Shown: positions 37,142 through 49,359 of the stretch, in pieces
How positions within the stretch are numbered: position 1 is the stretch's first letter
Layout: the number at the start of each line of letters is the position of its first letter
Source: Lanius collurio
Lineage: Eukaryota > Chordata > Aves > Passeriformes > Laniidae
Length of the DNA stretch: 64,000 nt
Direction of reading: 5' to 3'
NCBI GenBank assembly: GCA_020086605.1
Contig: JACBWW010000003.1
Location: forward strand, 59,321,923 to 59,385,922
The notes under the pieces: model-generated
The model's input: the letters and a program-made list of their open reading frames with translations, nothing else
The model's database searches: none
What the model was told of the DNA's origin: nothing
Translations under genes and position numbers: made by a program

Positions 37142-39957
37142 GTAAGCTCCACTCCTGCTCCAGCTTCACCTGCATTGTGAAAGGGTGTTGGTACAGAGAT
37201 GAGGATGGTGCAGTGTGTGGGTGCTGGTTTTATTTCTGCTGTACCTTGACAGCACTGACAGGGCTGTTATTGCCGTAGTTATTGTGCATCTCACCTGTGA
37301 CTGCTGTCTTCAGGAGCTGGATGCTTCACCAGGATGTACAAGAGATGCATTTTGGTGTTTGATTTACTCATAGTAAGAATCCAGTTTTCGTCACTGTGGT
37401 TTTTTGTGTATTATATAAATAACCTTGTTTCATAACCAGTAGGTACAACAGCTTAGTTTCCATTCCATAAATGTGATTGCTGGTCAGCAGCTTTTAGACT
37501 CTGAAACTGATGAGCCAAACTCCCACATGTTAAGTATCCAGTCTTTTTATCAGATCTTATGACAGATTTCATTTAAAAAAACCCCAAGTTTCAGAGAGTA
37601 AAAATCAGTTTACAGGTGGGGTTGTTTCCTGTCAGACCATTTTCTCAGTCACTCCAAGTGATCCATGTCCTTACAGCCTTTCCTGTGTTGAATCTCAGGA
37701 CTCTGAGATCAGTTTTGTCAGCATCGATACTGCCGTTTATCTTCACAGCCTCAGATAAGCTCAGTGTGCTCTGAAATGAGGCTTAATCACCAGAGGAAGT
37801 TTATACATCCAGCAGAAATGGTACTTGGACAAAATGATCTCTGCTAGCAGTGTTGCCTTGGAACAGTGAGCAGTGGGATAGAATCCTTGGTTCAGGAAGC
37901 TGAGGGCCCAATTAAATAAAATCTTGCCTTGAAAGTAATGACATTTTAATTCAGTACCTAAGTTTTTTTGACTGTGCCCTTGTATGGTCTGACAAGCCAT
38001 TACATTATGCCCTTGCTTCAGGAAACATAACTTGCCTTTTGCCTTCCCATGGCTCAATAAGTTTATTTTAATTGCATCACTCTAGGGGTGATGGCAAGGG
38101 AAGATTTTGAAAATTGCTGCTCATTAATTGGGTTTTTTGTGTAATTCTCAGATAATTCCTCACATAGTTTCTAGATTTTTAGTCAGCTCTTGTAATAGAG
38201 TTTAATTTGCTAGAAGACTCAGAGTCGTTTTCTCTCAGTTTCATCCTCCTTTGAAGTCACAAACCCTTTACTGACATAGCTGAGGATGGGGCCTTGACAC
38301 AATGCAATTTAACAGCTGAGCCACTTATGGAAGAGAAATGTGAGGACATCTTTTCTTATTGTTGTTTCTGGAGAGTAATTCCACATTATATCTTTTCTTT
38401 AATAAAAAAAAGTTTAAACTCATCTTTCTCCTACAGCAGAACACTGAATAATGGAAAATCATGGCAAGTTCAATGAGCAGACAGGTGCACCAGTTCTCCC
38501 CACTTTTCTAGTGTTTATAACAATTTTCTTGCTGAGACTGTGCAGACCACTGTCTTGGCAAAAGCAGCATCTCCACTGAGTTCAGAGTAGTGTTAATTTC
38601 AGATTTCAGTGTAGTGTTAATTGTTTATCCTGACAGCCTCACAGTGAATTTAGTTTTCTTGTGAAATACACTGACAAAATAAAAAGTAAGCAACAATAAC
38701 AGTAGCTTGTAGCTTAAAAATATACCTGATCTCTCTCTTTTTTTTTTTTTTTCCTGCTGCCAGAGTTTGTTTTTCACTTACAGTTCCTGTAAAGGAATGT
38801 GTCTTGCTTTTGTTCAAAGACACCAACATCATTCAGTCCTTTTAATTTTGCTGTAAAAAAGGAGGTGCACATAGACTAAGAATAATGAAACTGAGAATAT
38901 ATACCAGATATAGCTTTCTTGAAGGAAAATCTCATGAAGCAATACAGCTCTTCTGTAAAAGTCAGCTTTGTGCTCCTTGTTTCTGTCTTTGTTATGCATG
39001 ATAAAACCACGCTGTTCCTGAGCATGCAGAGAGGTGTGGTGTATGAAACTTTCTTTACTAGAAAATGTACAACTGAAATAGCAGAATGCTTTTGAGTTTC
39101 CTGTGTCTGCCCTATGATAGCTTTTGTTTGGAACAAATCTGAAAACAGATTGTACAAATCAGTGCAAAGCTATCATCGGGACGTTTTTTAGAATTTATTT
39201 CATCTTTCAGTAGTATGACCAGAACTAAGTGGTGTCAGTGATTATGGTCTTGTTTAAAATTATTTAAGAATATTAGTCTGGCATTTGACTTCATCTTTTT
39301 GATTAATTGGTTTATTTACCAGTGCAGTTTTGATGTAGATCAATGGCGTGGATTGCAGAGCCTTTCCTGTGTTAGGTATCCTCTCCTGGCACTCCTGGTG
39401 GGTGTCAAGGGCAGCTCCCAGCCTTCTTCCACCCAGTGCAAAGGAAGACACCAGGTCCCTCCTGACCATGGAAGCAGATCAGACAACAGTGCAAAGAGAA
39501 GGCTTATTTCTCCTCTGAAACTACTGCAGTCAGGTGCAGGGTTGTCTGCCCTAAACATCCCTGATCCTGGTAATTAGCTATTCTTTAGATCCCCTTTCTT
39601 CCCTCTTTTCCCATCTCCTTTTTTCCCTCCTTTACCAGTGTCATTCCCTCTCAAACAAATCAACCACCTCTCTTGGTTACTTTTCTTTATTATCTCAGTT
39701 TTGCTACATCCCTACCTAAATTTTATATTTCTGACACCATTTCAGGTAGGTAGTGTCAGATTTGTATAAAATCACCTTCAGGACTGTCATCTCTTGAAAG
39801 CTCATGTTTCCCAAAAGGTTCCAAATATTTTCTTTCAGTTAATTGTAAAAAATGGTCAGACCTCTCAGAAATTCCCCATAACCATCTGTGAAATCCAGCC
39901 ATCCCTATGGCACATTTAATTAGTTTTTGTTACTTTCTCACATAATTACTGTGAGTG

Positions 39958-40136
39958 TGCCAGAGTGTCTGCACAGGTCACCCAGGGAGGTTTTGGAGTC
40001 TCCATCCCTGGAGATAATCCAAAGCCATCTGGATGTGATCCTGGGCAAATGGCTCGAGGTGGCCCTGCTGGAATGGGGCAGGTTGGACCAGAGGGTGCCT
40101 GGGGGTCCTTTCCAAGCTGAACTGGTCTGTGATTGT
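39958..40136 (+). mobile_element. CR1 LINE, truncated 3' end
   Basis: ggtcacccagggaggttttg, gagtctccatccctggagat, a ggcaggttggaccag block and gggtcctttccaagctgaac show a CR1 3' end. Confidence 0.85.
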
Positions 40137-41030
40137 TGAACCTGTCAACATCAGAACATGTCTTATCCCCTTCTCACAGAGTGTGTCCAAGTGCTGCCAA
40201 TTGTGTGGGCTTGAGGATTCTTTTGGCACCTTCCATCAGATACCTTCTGGGGCTGGCATTGCAAGCCTGGGTGCTTGTACCAGTTGCATGCTAGGTTTTC
40301 CATTTTCTAAAAGCAACACAATGTAATGACTGAATATTATTTTAATGAATAAATACAAGTCATGACTTAGAAATCTGTAATGCTCCCCATATACATTTCA
40401 TGGATCAAATGCAGTCACTGTAATGTAATGTATGAACAATCAGTAACAGTAATTAGATTATACAAATGCCTAGAGTTCCTGAGTTTCTTTTGCTTTTGGG
40501 GGTTCAATGTTTACTGGCCAAATTACATCCACCTATTAGGTTCTGAAATATGTTTAAATAAGCTGTGAAGTATTTTCATCTCTAACCTTTCTTGCTAGTG
40601 CAAATGACCTGATACAAGATTTAAAGAACAAGTAGATTTTTCCTTGAAGGTGTTTACAGGTGAAATATATTTTTATATAATCTCTCCAATTCTCTATTTC
40701 TCCAAACCTTCATTATCCAAATCTGTACAAAAAGGTACAAGAGAATATTAGATTGAAACCAACTCAGCTCAAGAACATAGGTTGCAGCAGACATGGGTGA
40801 TTGCTCCTTTTAGAAAACAATCACAGGGCAGGTTCAAAGGAACATGCTACCTGCTCTTTTATCACTTGGAAAGGGGGACACACCTGTAAAAAAATAAATG
40901 AGATTTCAGAAAACCCTCTAATACTTAAGTGGTTTGATGGAAAGTGTAATTACTATTTGACATAACTCTCTTCAGGTAAGAAATTAGGAAAAAATCTCTA
41001 ACATCTACTGTTACTGATTCATTCTCTTAG

Positions 41031-41964
41031 TTTAATTATGTAAAAAGCTGCTGTTAATATAAATATTGTACATAAATATGTGGCTGACTTTAGAAGTCGA
41101 AGTTAAAATATCTTCCTGTACACATAAAAGGTCACACCTTTGCAAGCCAACCTTTGCAGTTAGGCACAATATTATCACTTTTACTTTTCACTTAAACACC
41201 CCTTTTTTCTCTGTTTTATCTGCTTTACTATGAGCAGCTGAGTTACATTGTTTGGATATGCCTGAACTCTCACTTAGGGATAAGCAGGAACTGCTTTTCT
41301 CAGTGAATTAAACCTGTTCTTAATTTCATGACTATTTTATGATACTGCAGACCAGTGCCAGCAGATAATTAAATGCTACTTATAAGGTCAGTGATTTTAG
41401 TTTTTTCTCCTAAAAGGTAAGTATGGAGTCACTATAATCAGATGTTTCTTGAATGCCAGATGTTAGATATTTTCTTGGGGTTATTGATGTCTTTCTGGCC
41501 CATTCTCAATGGCAATGGATAAGTGTATCTTCTTTTCAGTGTAGGTAGGTTCTGTAAAGAAGGTTTTCAGCCTTATGGAGAACACCAGAGTAAGACTTAA
41601 ATTAAGTTCTTGAGCTGTAGTTTGTCCTTGCCTATGCAGTCACCTTTGTACAATGCCGGGCATTGCCCCTGCTGAAGAGTCACCTGCACCACTTGGCTTT
41701 TGACTGAGAGTCTCTCTCAGTTTATCCTGCTTGTGAGCCATTTCTGGTGCACTGGAACATTCCCAGCATATGCCATGGCTGAGATAGCACCCTTAAGCTG
41801 GCCTCTGGTTAACAGTCAGAAGAGGGAAGGCAGAAGCACTGCTGGGATTTGGCCTCAGCTGGGCTGATTGTATTTCTCAGTTGTCAAAGGACTGCAGGGC
41901 CACAGGATGCTCTGGTTTCTCTTCCAACTCGTCAGTTTTTGTGTTTTTCCTGTTTGTCTTATAT
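41031..41964 (-). other. SLA: probable SLA 3' UTR (end uncertain)
   Basis: Sequence after the SLA stop codon. No AATAAA occurs on the - strand until 39691-39686. The variant signal ATTAAA appears at 41036-41031, which would give a 3' UTR of about 0.9 kb. The true end cannot be decided from sequence. Confidence 0.3.
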
Positions 41965-42184
41965 TTAGTCTTCATAGTATGAAGGTGGCAAGTGAAGGGC
42001 ACTCTTACGTTTGCTCCCTGTGTATATGAGAGATTGGGATTTCTTCTTTCTGGCACTTGCAAAAGAAGCATTGTCATCCTCTGTTAGGGAGAGGTAGGAA
42101 GCGATGCTTTCTCTCAGGCCATAGCTGAGACAAGAGTCATCCATTGCTGCCAGGGTGCTTTTGGTATCTTCAGTCACCTCCAGC
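41965..42184 (-). CDS. SLA: SLA last coding exon (C-terminal tail)
   Basis: A 220-nt coding part, ending in TAA at 41967-41965. It encodes residues 207-278: (R)LEVTEDTKSTLAAMDDSCLS, then YGLRESIASYLSLTEDDNAS, and ends SYYED. Human SLA has SYGLRESIASYLSLTSEDN and ends PYFED. This unique tail is where SLAP proteins recruit the ubiquitin ligase Cbl. It carries Tyr residues in conserved positions. Acceptor tttaaag. Confidence 0.95.
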
Positions 42185-43090
42185 CTTTAAAAGAACAAAA
42201 TTTTGTTACCATTGGACTGAACCTCTTGGGAAAATATTAACAGTTGTTAAATGTAATAATGTTACTTTTGTTTTATAAAATAACATAAATCACTGAGCAT
42301 TTCTGTCACTTAGCATTTCTCAAAAAAGCAGTGCAACAGTTATATCTAAATATTTTTTGGCACTTGAAAAGGAAGTATCATCTATATTTTCTTTTTAATC
42401 TGTAGGAAAAATTACCTCAATACTGCACAAAATTTTCTTGCCTTCATAAGCACATGCATGTTTTGTGAAGGAAGAGTAGTAGAGGGAAATATACACTTCA
42501 AAAGTAAAATGTTTCTGAGGGTGGTTGTTTCCCCAGCTTCTGAAACCTGACCTACTTTCTCTTGTGGCAGTTGTGATATTAGAAAATTCATTAATTGGGC
42601 TGTGTGTTGAGAGAGACACAACAGGAAAGTTTTATTTGGGGATAATGTGCTCATTGCACCTGTGCTGCTTCCTGGTGTGTGAACAGGGGGGAGCCACTTC
42701 TGCCTGCCAGGGCCCACCTGTGAGCCACTGCACATCACTGGGGATGGTCAGCAGTGGGGGATGTCAGTGGGCTTGGTGACCTGGATCTCATGCCTGCCCC
42801 TTGGTGAAAGGACTCAGGAGTCCCAAAGGGAATGAATGCATGGATGGCTGGATAGGAGGAATGATTGAATGCTAACTGTACCTTCTTTCAAAGTTAAACC
42901 TAGATTATCAGTTAGAGAGCTGGGCTTTTGGCTTTCATGGTTTAGCTTGATGTCAGAAGATTTTCCAAGCTTTTAAACTGCTTTCAGGAGAAGGAAATAA
43001 ATAGCTATGTCTTCTGTGATGCTAGTACAAGTATATACAAGGCTGGGAAACACCCCTGTTGTTTCTGGCAGCCTGTGTGGTATGTGGTAC
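42185..43090 (-). other. SLA: SLA intron 6
   Basis: 906 bp, GT-AG on the - strand, phase 2. No recognised element. Confidence 0.85.
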
Positions 43091-43223
43091 CTGTGAATGT
43101 TTCTCCAGTTGAAATTTTTATTCCGCATCACCACAGGAGGAACTGGATTTGTCGTGGTGTTGTTGTTAGTGCACTGGGTAAGACAAGGTGTTGTAAGGAC
43201 ACAGCAGAGACCATCAGCAACTT
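43091..43223 (-). CDS. SLA: SLA coding exon 6 (SH2 end and linker)
   Basis: 133 nt, residues 162-206. It starts (E)VADGLCCVLTTPCLTQ, identical to human SLA over this stretch, and closes the SH2 domain. An Asn/Thr-rich linker (CTNNNTTTNPVPP) follows that human lacks in this form, then WRNIHR, which parallels human WRRVSR. The donor is AG|GTACCA. Confidence 0.95.
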
Positions 43224-45141
43224 CTGAACAAGGAAATGAATACACAGACAGTTAATACTTGCATACTCAAATAAACAGTTTTGGACTCAGCAGTAGCAGT
43301 CAAAAAATTGTCTGTTCTCAGCAAGGACACAGTAACACAGGCTTAATTTTTTCCTTTCCTCATATGTTTGCTTTTTTAGTTTATTGTTGAGGATATTTCA
43401 TGCAGTACAAGTGAGCAACTGAGACACAGAAAGACAAAGTGATTTACTCAAAGACTAGAAGGATGTTTGTGATGGAGCAGAAACTTTAACTCAGTTTTTC
43501 TGAGCCCTCAGTGAGTTCTGCTTTGGCCTCTTATTATCTCAGTTATGAGTGCAAAAAAGATCAGATTGGATTGTGTGGGCACCTATTCTTCTGTGGAACA
43601 TGACTGTGGAATAAATCAAGGTCCACATGTTACTTTCATCAATGTTTCTGCTCTCTATGCTCTTCTTGCTCCACTAGGAACATCACAGATTTTCTTCTGC
43701 CCAAAAAGAGAACATCATGGCTGAGTGCTGGTGTTCTACATCTCTGAGCCTTATTTTGGGGTGAGATTCTGTATCATCTCCTGGTGGGGAAAGGAGGAGA
43801 GCTAAATCTAATTATGTCTCCTCTTGCACCTATAACTCAAGTAAAAATCTTAATGGTGGGGAAAGGAGGAGAGCTAAAACTTGTTATGTCTCCTCTTGCA
43901 CCTATAACTCAAGTGAAAATGTTAATGGATACAAGTTTTGGTTCTGCTCCGTTGCTTTTAGGCTTCGATTGTTTACTTATTTCTAAATGGTGAAATATGT
44001 CAACTAGTTAACATGTAAATACATCTATATACACCTCCTGTCCAAATTCTTACTCCTCTCTTTATATCATTGGACTTGAAAGTTTCATTTGCTTCTTTTG
44101 AATGTGAATATGACTTTTCTCCTCAGTTTATCAGTGTACTCTTTGACCAGCACACTTTTTGTTTTACCTATGAAATACTCAGGTATAGTAACTGCACACT
44201 TTTAAAATTACCCAGCACCCATTGCTTGTTAAAGCACAGAACCTATTATTCTCTTGTAACTTTTTAGGCAATTCATTTTTTGCAATTTCCTTCCTCATTT
44301 TGGAAGGTTCTCATTATGATGCATGGTAACTGCAGACATTTAATTGTGTCCTTTGTGGAGTTACCTCTCTGACACAGGTTAAATTGCCATAAATCTGGAA
44401 AACTGTAATTGAAAAAGGTGTCATCCACTGGACTGATATTAGTAACAGTGACAGCTGAATCTACAATTGAGCTAACAGCATGAAGCCCTTGGTATAGGTT
44501 CTGCTGATAAATCACAGACATACATTACTTCTAAAATGATAGGGAAGAAGCTTAAAACATTTCAGAAAATTTTCTGCTGAGTATAAGGTTGTATGCCCTA
44601 GAGAACCTGGTGTTGCATGCCCTGTATCTGCCTGTCTATATGGCAAATAAGTGAATGGCAAACATATTCATGTTGGCAAACAGAGACTGGAACCCACAAT
44701 TATGGGTACATGGCACCTGTACAGCTGAACATTTTTGGCTTTAGCTGTGCTCTGAGAGGGGCTGGGCATCACTGACCTGTGCTGACCTCCAAACTGCATT
44801 TGGAAGTTCTCTAGGAAGTGCTGGACCCAGTGTTTGCTAGTGTTTGGCCCAAACAGTGTTATTGACATGGCCATATAATACCCTGTACCAATACAGGCAG
44901 AGCCTATCTGGCTTTATTTAGCTGAGTTCTTGTATTGATTTCAGTTATTCTGTTAAGGGCAGCATATTTTTACTTAGGGTGAAAAATAAAGTAAAAGGTA
45001 TAAACCAAAACCTTTTCCATTGCTTGTTCTGTGGCAATATTTGCAAGTCTTGGACATGGTCAAAACTTCTTGTTCTGGACCTTTGATAGATAGTTTTACA
45101 GTTGCCAGTGGAAAATATGTTTTTACTGCACTTGTTTTTAC
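43224..45141 (-). other. SLA: SLA intron 5 with 72-bp tandem duplication
   Basis: 1,918 bp, phase 1. It contains the duplication at 43782-43925. No CR1 was recognised. Confidence 0.85.
43782..43925. repeat. 72-bp tandem duplication, two copies
   Basis: Copies start at 43782 and 43854, both with tggtggggaaaggaggagag and tatgtctcctcttgcaccta. They differ at roughly one base in ten, so the duplication is fairly recent. Confidence 0.9.
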
Positions 45142-45273
45142 CTGAGTAGTGGTTGACAAGGTCTTCAAGGCACTGGAAGGTTTGCCGTGGAGAGATGTAA
45201 TACCAGTTATTCGGAAGGCGGAAGATCCTGTAATGCTTCACTTGCCTGTGCCTCACTGACAAGGAATACAACC
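45142..45273 (-). CDS. SLA: SLA coding exon 5 (SH2 core)
   Basis: 132 nt, residues 118-161. It reads (G)LYSLSVRHRQVKHYRIFRLP, then NNWYYISPRQTFQCLEDLVN, HYS. This is nearly identical to human SLA. VKHYRI carries the His of the phosphotyrosine pocket (beta-D). The donor is TCAG|GTAAAA and the acceptor follows a CT-rich tract. Confidence 0.97.
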
Positions 45274-46775
45274 CTGGAGAGAGAGAAGAATTAATTACAC
45301 CAAAGTAGGGCTGCAGTTGTGGTTGGAGATCTGTAGCAGAATAGAGTATCTGTAAGATGTGGTGCCATTACCCAAAACATCTCTGAAAGAGCTGAAAAAA
45401 TGTGAGTGGCCATCCTAATTCATACTTACATAGTATACTTTATATATATAGGTAAGTATAATTAAGGGTATAACATGGCCTGAGATTTTGGTTGAATTTA
45501 AATTTCTGGTGTGCTTTTCCTTTATTTTTGCTATTATGGGACCTTTTGAAATGGCGTAAAGGAAATAGGCCTTTACAGAAGTTGTTTGCCTTCCACTGAA
45601 TAGGGAGATCAGACTCACAGGCTGGTATTCTGATTTAGTCAGCTTTGAGAAATGCAGTAGCTGAGACCTGGTAATGCAGACCTGGCAGGAAAAGGCCGCT
45701 TGGATTTTTCCATTGCTTTGTTTAGAACAGTTTTGCAGCATTTATTGGCAAGGACAGAATGCTAATCCTAAATTTCTTTGAATTTAGTATAGATATTAAG
45801 AAACTATTGGCCTGTGGTATGCAAGAGGCCAGAGTAGATGATGTATTATTTCCTTTCATCTGTAGTATTATGATATTAGGATGTGTTTTGGAGCTTCAGA
45901 AAAGGAAGGCAGCACGTTGCACGTGGGAGATTTGCTCAGCCTGGAGAAGAGGAGACTAAGGGGAGACTTCATACATGTATTCAGCTTCCTCATGAGGGGA
46001 AGTGGAGGGGCAGGCACTGATTTCTTCTCTCTGGTCACCAGTGATAGGACCTGAGGGAATGGCCTGAAGATGTGTCAGGGAGGTTTAGGCTGGATATCTT
46101 AACCCAGAGAGTGTTTGGGCACCTGAACAGGCTCTCCAGGGAAGTGGTCACAGACAGAGTTCAGGAAGTATTTGGACAATTCTCTCAGGCACGTGGTGGG
46201 TTCCTTGGGGTGGTCCAGGGCCAGGAGTTGGACTCAGTGATCCCTGTGGTCCCTTACAACTCAGGATATTCTAATATTCTATGTTCCCATTAAAGAAAAT
46301 GAAAGTATAACATTGGTAAAGAATAATTCCCATGCAGCAAAATAAAGAAAATAAAATTGAAGACCTGTCATTTTTTAGAAGTAAATAAAAGACCCTCCCT
46401 GTTTTTATAGGAAACACACATATCAGCCACCCCCACTACTAGGTGTGCACTTCCCAGCTTCTTGAATCAATCTTTTGTGGACCAAGGCAAAGCTGTGACT
46501 TTTCCTCCATTGAAAAGTCCCACTGCCTCATGAGGTTTGCATGCAACCAGAGTAAATAATAGTGTTTTAAAAAACTGTGTCTTGTTTGTGCTGATGCCTG
46601 TGGAATTTTCCATGGCCATCAATAACCCTGTTTCCAGTAGGTGACTGGTGAAGGCTGGCACACTGCACTGGGTGCCTTCATGTTCCCATTATATACTCTT
46701 TCTGGTTTTGGACTGAGCCATATGAAAACTGTTCATGCCTGAGATCAAGAGGGAAAGAAATCTGTATTGTCTCAC
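45274..46775 (-). other. SLA: SLA intron 4 with CR1
   Basis: 1,502 bp, phase 1. It contains a CR1 element on the opposite strand at 45930-46285. Confidence 0.85.
45930..46285 (+). mobile_element. CR1 LINE, 3' part
   Basis: Long CR1 match: gctcagcctggagaagagga, gggaggtttaggctggatat, ggccaggagttggactcagt, and a closing caggatattctaatattcta. Confidence 0.92.
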
Positions 46776-46879
46776 CTTTCCTAGTTTCACTCTCTCTGAT
46801 CATGAAAGATCCAACCTTGGTGTTGGGTAGCTGGAGAAGTTCCTCTGCTTTTTCTCTTCCCAGCCCTTCAAATAACCAG
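46776..46879 (-). CDS. SLA: SLA coding exon 4 (SH2 start)
   Basis: 104 nt, residues 83-118. It reads (G)WLFEGLGREKAEELLQLPNT, KVGSFMIRESETRK. GSFMIRES is the SH2 FLVRES-type motif, with the Arg that binds phosphotyrosine at residue 111. Human has WLFEGLGRDKAEELLQLPDT. SLAP uses this domain to bind ZAP-70, Syk, TCR zeta and receptor kinases. Donor GTGAGA. Confidence 0.97.
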
Positions 46880-48182
46880 CTGTGAAGCAGGAAAAAATAA
46901 ATTCTGAAATTTGGACACCAGTGAAACAGAGAGCAGCATGTGGCTGTGAAAGTGCTACATTAGCCAGGAAAAGTGACTGCAAAAATAACACTGTGGCTTT
47001 CTACAGTTATTCTCTCAACTATGTTCAGGCATATTTCCCCAGTTTATGGAGAAAATTTTGCTGTTTTTGAGTTCTAATAACCTTTGTGAGGTTAAGAGAA
47101 GAGTCATAAGGTTTGGACTTGTTAGGGAAAACAAAAATTTTTGATCTCCTTTGATCTAAGTTGCTGGGGACAGATCCATGTGGTATATTGATGACATCTG
47201 TAGAATTAATTAAATAAATCTCTCTTTTTCATTTAAACCACTTTTGTTAACCCCAAATTGTACCATGAATAACCCCCAAAAAAGTCTCAATTATTTTGCT
47301 TCATCTAGGGAACAGTCCAACCATTTAAGTTAATGGGCTTTGTGGATAAAGGAAAGTGGAATTAGTCCCACAAATTTTCACCACAGCTTGGTGCACTGCT
47401 GTGTTTTGCCACAGCCAGTGTCTGACCATGGAACCGGGCTTGCTTAGCTGGTCTACAGTTACTGGCATTTTATTTTAAAGTTGTTCTCATGTTTTGACCC
47501 AGTCTGCTGTCACTGAAGCTTCAAACAGTAGCTCCCATTACCCCACATGCCTTTGTGAAAGCATCTCTTTTTCAGGAGGATGTAAAAGCATGTTAAAATT
47601 TAAGCACTTGCATAGTTCACAGTGACATCCACAGTTCATATCCTTAAAATTAAACAGGTATTAAAACATTTGCCAGAAAACTTTTAAGTGTGTGCTTTAA
47701 TGTTGGGTTTTTTTCCTGAGTAGTATCTATGGCAACAAGGAATGTCTGAAATTTCCTTAGTTCTTCCAGTGAGAAAGTTTACATTCTTAAATGACATATT
47801 AGTGTTTCTATTTGTTCATTTTGGCCTGTTTTTCATGAGCAAACCTAGCTTAAATTTTACTCCATGTAAATATTAAAAATCGATTCTAAATAGTCTTAGA
47901 GATCAGCCATGCAACAGAAGTATATTAAATATCTTATATGCCACTTGAGATGGTTTTGGCTCTTTCCAGCTTTCAAAAAAAGGATTTTCCTTTCCATTTA
48001 GTCTAAATTTATATGTGGATTTGATGTTCTCAGTTTTCAAAAGAGCTATTTTAGACTGTCAATAAATAAAATTTCTGTCTGTCAAGTCACTATTGGCATT
48101 TTTTGGATTACAACTCAGAGTAGTCAGAGGAGAATATGTAAAAATGTGGTGTTGAAAGGCTGTGGGAAAGGCATTTACTTAC
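46880..48182 (-). other. SLA: SLA intron 3
   Basis: 1,303 bp, phase 2. Nothing recognisable. Confidence 0.85.
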
Positions 48183-48269
48183 CCATGATAAACCTTTGCT
48201 ACATATTTTCCTGGAATATAGTTTTCTCGACCCGTTGTAAGGGAATGGACTCTCCACCAGCCTCCTTCA
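48183..48269 (-). CDS. SLA: SLA coding exon 3 (SH3, second half)
   Basis: 87 nt, residues 54-83. It reads (D)EGGWWRVHSLTTGRENYIPG, KYVAKVYHG. The GGWW pair and YIPGxYV end are the ligand-groove and last-strand motifs of SH3 domains. Human has EGGWWKAISLSTGRESYIPG. Donor GTAAGT, acceptor ttttcacacag. Confidence 0.96.
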
Positions 48270-49340
48270 CTGTGTGAAAACACAAGAAGGGATATTTTCA
48301 GATATATTTTCAGAGTTTGTCATCATTTTGGAAATTAGAGAAGACATTCAGTTTAGCCTGCAGTCTTCTGTGTGCTCCTGAAAATATGTATTCAGAAAGG
48401 AAACCAGTTTGGTTTCATTTAGAGTAGTTCCATTTCTAAACCTACTTAAGAATTAAATTTGGACACAAAAATAAACTACATTTGTTCCATTTAAATTACG
48501 TAAGTAATAAAATATTTTTCTGTAGTTGAAAGAAGAAGGGTAAATACTCAGTGGTTAAACCATGCTGTGCTCTGCCTTCCCACAGCTAGACTTGTACTGG
48601 TGTCCAAGATACTCAGCTTACAGCTGAGTATGTTGTGTCTGGACAGCCGTGTGACACCAGGGTAGAGGTTCCTGGGAAATGGAGCCTGTCTGCTTGGAAC
48701 AGGCTTTCAGTCCAACAGAACCTTGTTCATGGTTTGTTCTTTTCCTTGTCTTCCATGAGTTGCAGACCAGATTCCAATAAAAAACCTCCTTGTAGCTGAA
48801 GCTGCAGACATATGTATTTTCCCCAGTATATCTTAGGTTATTGCTGTGATTCTGAATGCTGCCTTTGGCTCTTGAATCCCTTCAGAAATACAGGGTACCA
48901 AGAATTTTCCCAGGGCTGCATAGAGCTTTAGTCATAGTGAAAGGATGCTGATGACTGATGGCTGCTTTCCACCTTCACTTTAAGAGTTTGAATCCAAATA
49001 ATAGTGTCTTGTATTTGAATGCTGTTTTTGTGGATGTTCATATAAATGCTCCCTAAATAATGTCCAGACTGCAGACCAGAGTCTCAGTGTGTGTCAAAAC
49101 AGCTGAGTTGAAATCACTTAGGTTAGACATCATGAGTTATAACTGCTGGGACCATGGTCCAGAATGTCTGTGCTGAGGGAAAAAGGGAAGCATCTACAGG
49201 TTGGAGCTGGAAATTTCATGATACTTCAAAAGTTTTGGGTTTGGTTTTCTACCTGAAGTGAATTTATCTACAAGAACTTTAGGTTATTTTAGTCTTTTTT
49301 CCCCCCAGAACTCTCCCAGACAGAACCAAGAATTGCAATA

Positions 49341-49359
49341 AGAAAAAAAAAAAAAAAAA
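49341..49359. repeat. poly(A) run
   Basis: An unbroken A run of about 17, with aag at each side. No retroelement body was recognised next to it. Confidence 0.8.

Larger units (their letters stand above)
37142..41964. other. region between TG exon 16 and the SLA stop codon
   Basis: TG intron on the + strand and 3' flank or UTR of SLA on the - strand. It contains a T-run near 38738-38753 and a CR1 piece at 39958-40136. Otherwise nothing recognisable. Confidence 0.7.

Noticed and set aside
39299..39577. candidate next TG exon, open frame ending near a GT
   Set aside because: The translation does not resemble the ChEL segment that should follow LFRRVLLM, and the splice context is poor.
39686..39691. 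AATAAA on the - strand as the SLA poly(A) signal
   Set aside because: It is 2.3 kb past the stop codon. Possible, but nothing supports it over a nearer variant signal.
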